The translations under genes and the position numbers were made by a program. Shown here one piece after another: positions 8,237-8,265 of a stretch of 8,265 bases of DNA. Position 1 is the first letter of the stretch. Every line of letters starts with the position of its first letter. The notes below the pieces were generated by a model that had not been told where the DNA came from, did not search any database, and saw nothing but the letters and a program-made list of their open reading frames with translations. The stretch lies in the NCBI GenBank assembly GCA_017405115.1, contig JAFRBA010000092.1, forward strand, positions 1 to 8,265. Reading direction: 5' to 3'. The DNA is from Kiritimatiellia bacterium (GTDB lineage: Bacteria > Verrucomicrobiota > Kiritimatiellia > RFP12 > UBA1067).

Positions 8237-8265
8237 CCGCGGATTCCCCCTTGACTTTTCGCAAA

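Overview
The window is GC-rich bacterial DNA from a probable strict anaerobe. It carries a complete four-gene operon for a soluble, NAD-linked, probably electron-bifurcating [FeFe] hydrogenase (HndABCD type). Upstream is a tandem cluster of lineage-specific secreted proteins with Sec signal peptides and fibronectin-III-like domains. The gene content and style would fit a fermentative gut or rumen bacterium, and an uncultured Kiritimatiellota-like lineage is my guess. No rRNA, tRNA or taxonomic marker is present, so that placement is weak.

Layout. Positions 1-228 hold no gene I can support. They contain a long hairpin (74-137) and a sigma70-like promoter (159-187). Positions 229-2803 hold four same-strand genes for small exported proteins. 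The first two share an Fn3-like domain and a C-terminal beta domain. The third has an Fn3-like domain, an Ig-like domain and a Cys/His zinc-ribbon-like tail. The fourth is a 78-residue internally shortened paralogue. Positions 2804-3331 are non-coding but highly structured: two long imperfect hairpins enclosed by a perfect 22-bp inverted repeat and flanked by a 9-bp direct repeat. An extended -10 promoter (3332-3361) then drives hndA-hndB-hndC-hndD (3395-8044), which ends at a strong intrinsic terminator (8080-8120). Three more hairpins follow before the window ends.

The most unusual observation is at the start of the first secreted-protein gene. Positions 232-339 carry the 3' end of a group II intron: a domain V hairpin (253-285), a three-base linker, a domain VI hairpin with a GNRA loop and a bulged adenosine (A333) seven bases from the 3' end, and a terminal CTAC. 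The fragment lies directly after the ATG, is 36 codons long, has no stop, and ends exactly on a codon boundary. Removing it would join ATG to AAA TCG AAA and give a classical signal peptide. No reverse transcriptase or 5' intron half is visible here.

How the genes work together: HndA and HndB are small thioredoxin-fold iron-sulfur subunits. HndC is the flavin- and NAD(H)-binding subunit with extra ferredoxin-like clusters. HndD carries the H-cluster. Together they would couple NADH and reduced ferredoxin to H2 formation, or run in reverse. The maturases HydE, HydF and HydG are not in the window. The secreted cluster has no evident functional link to the hydrogenase.
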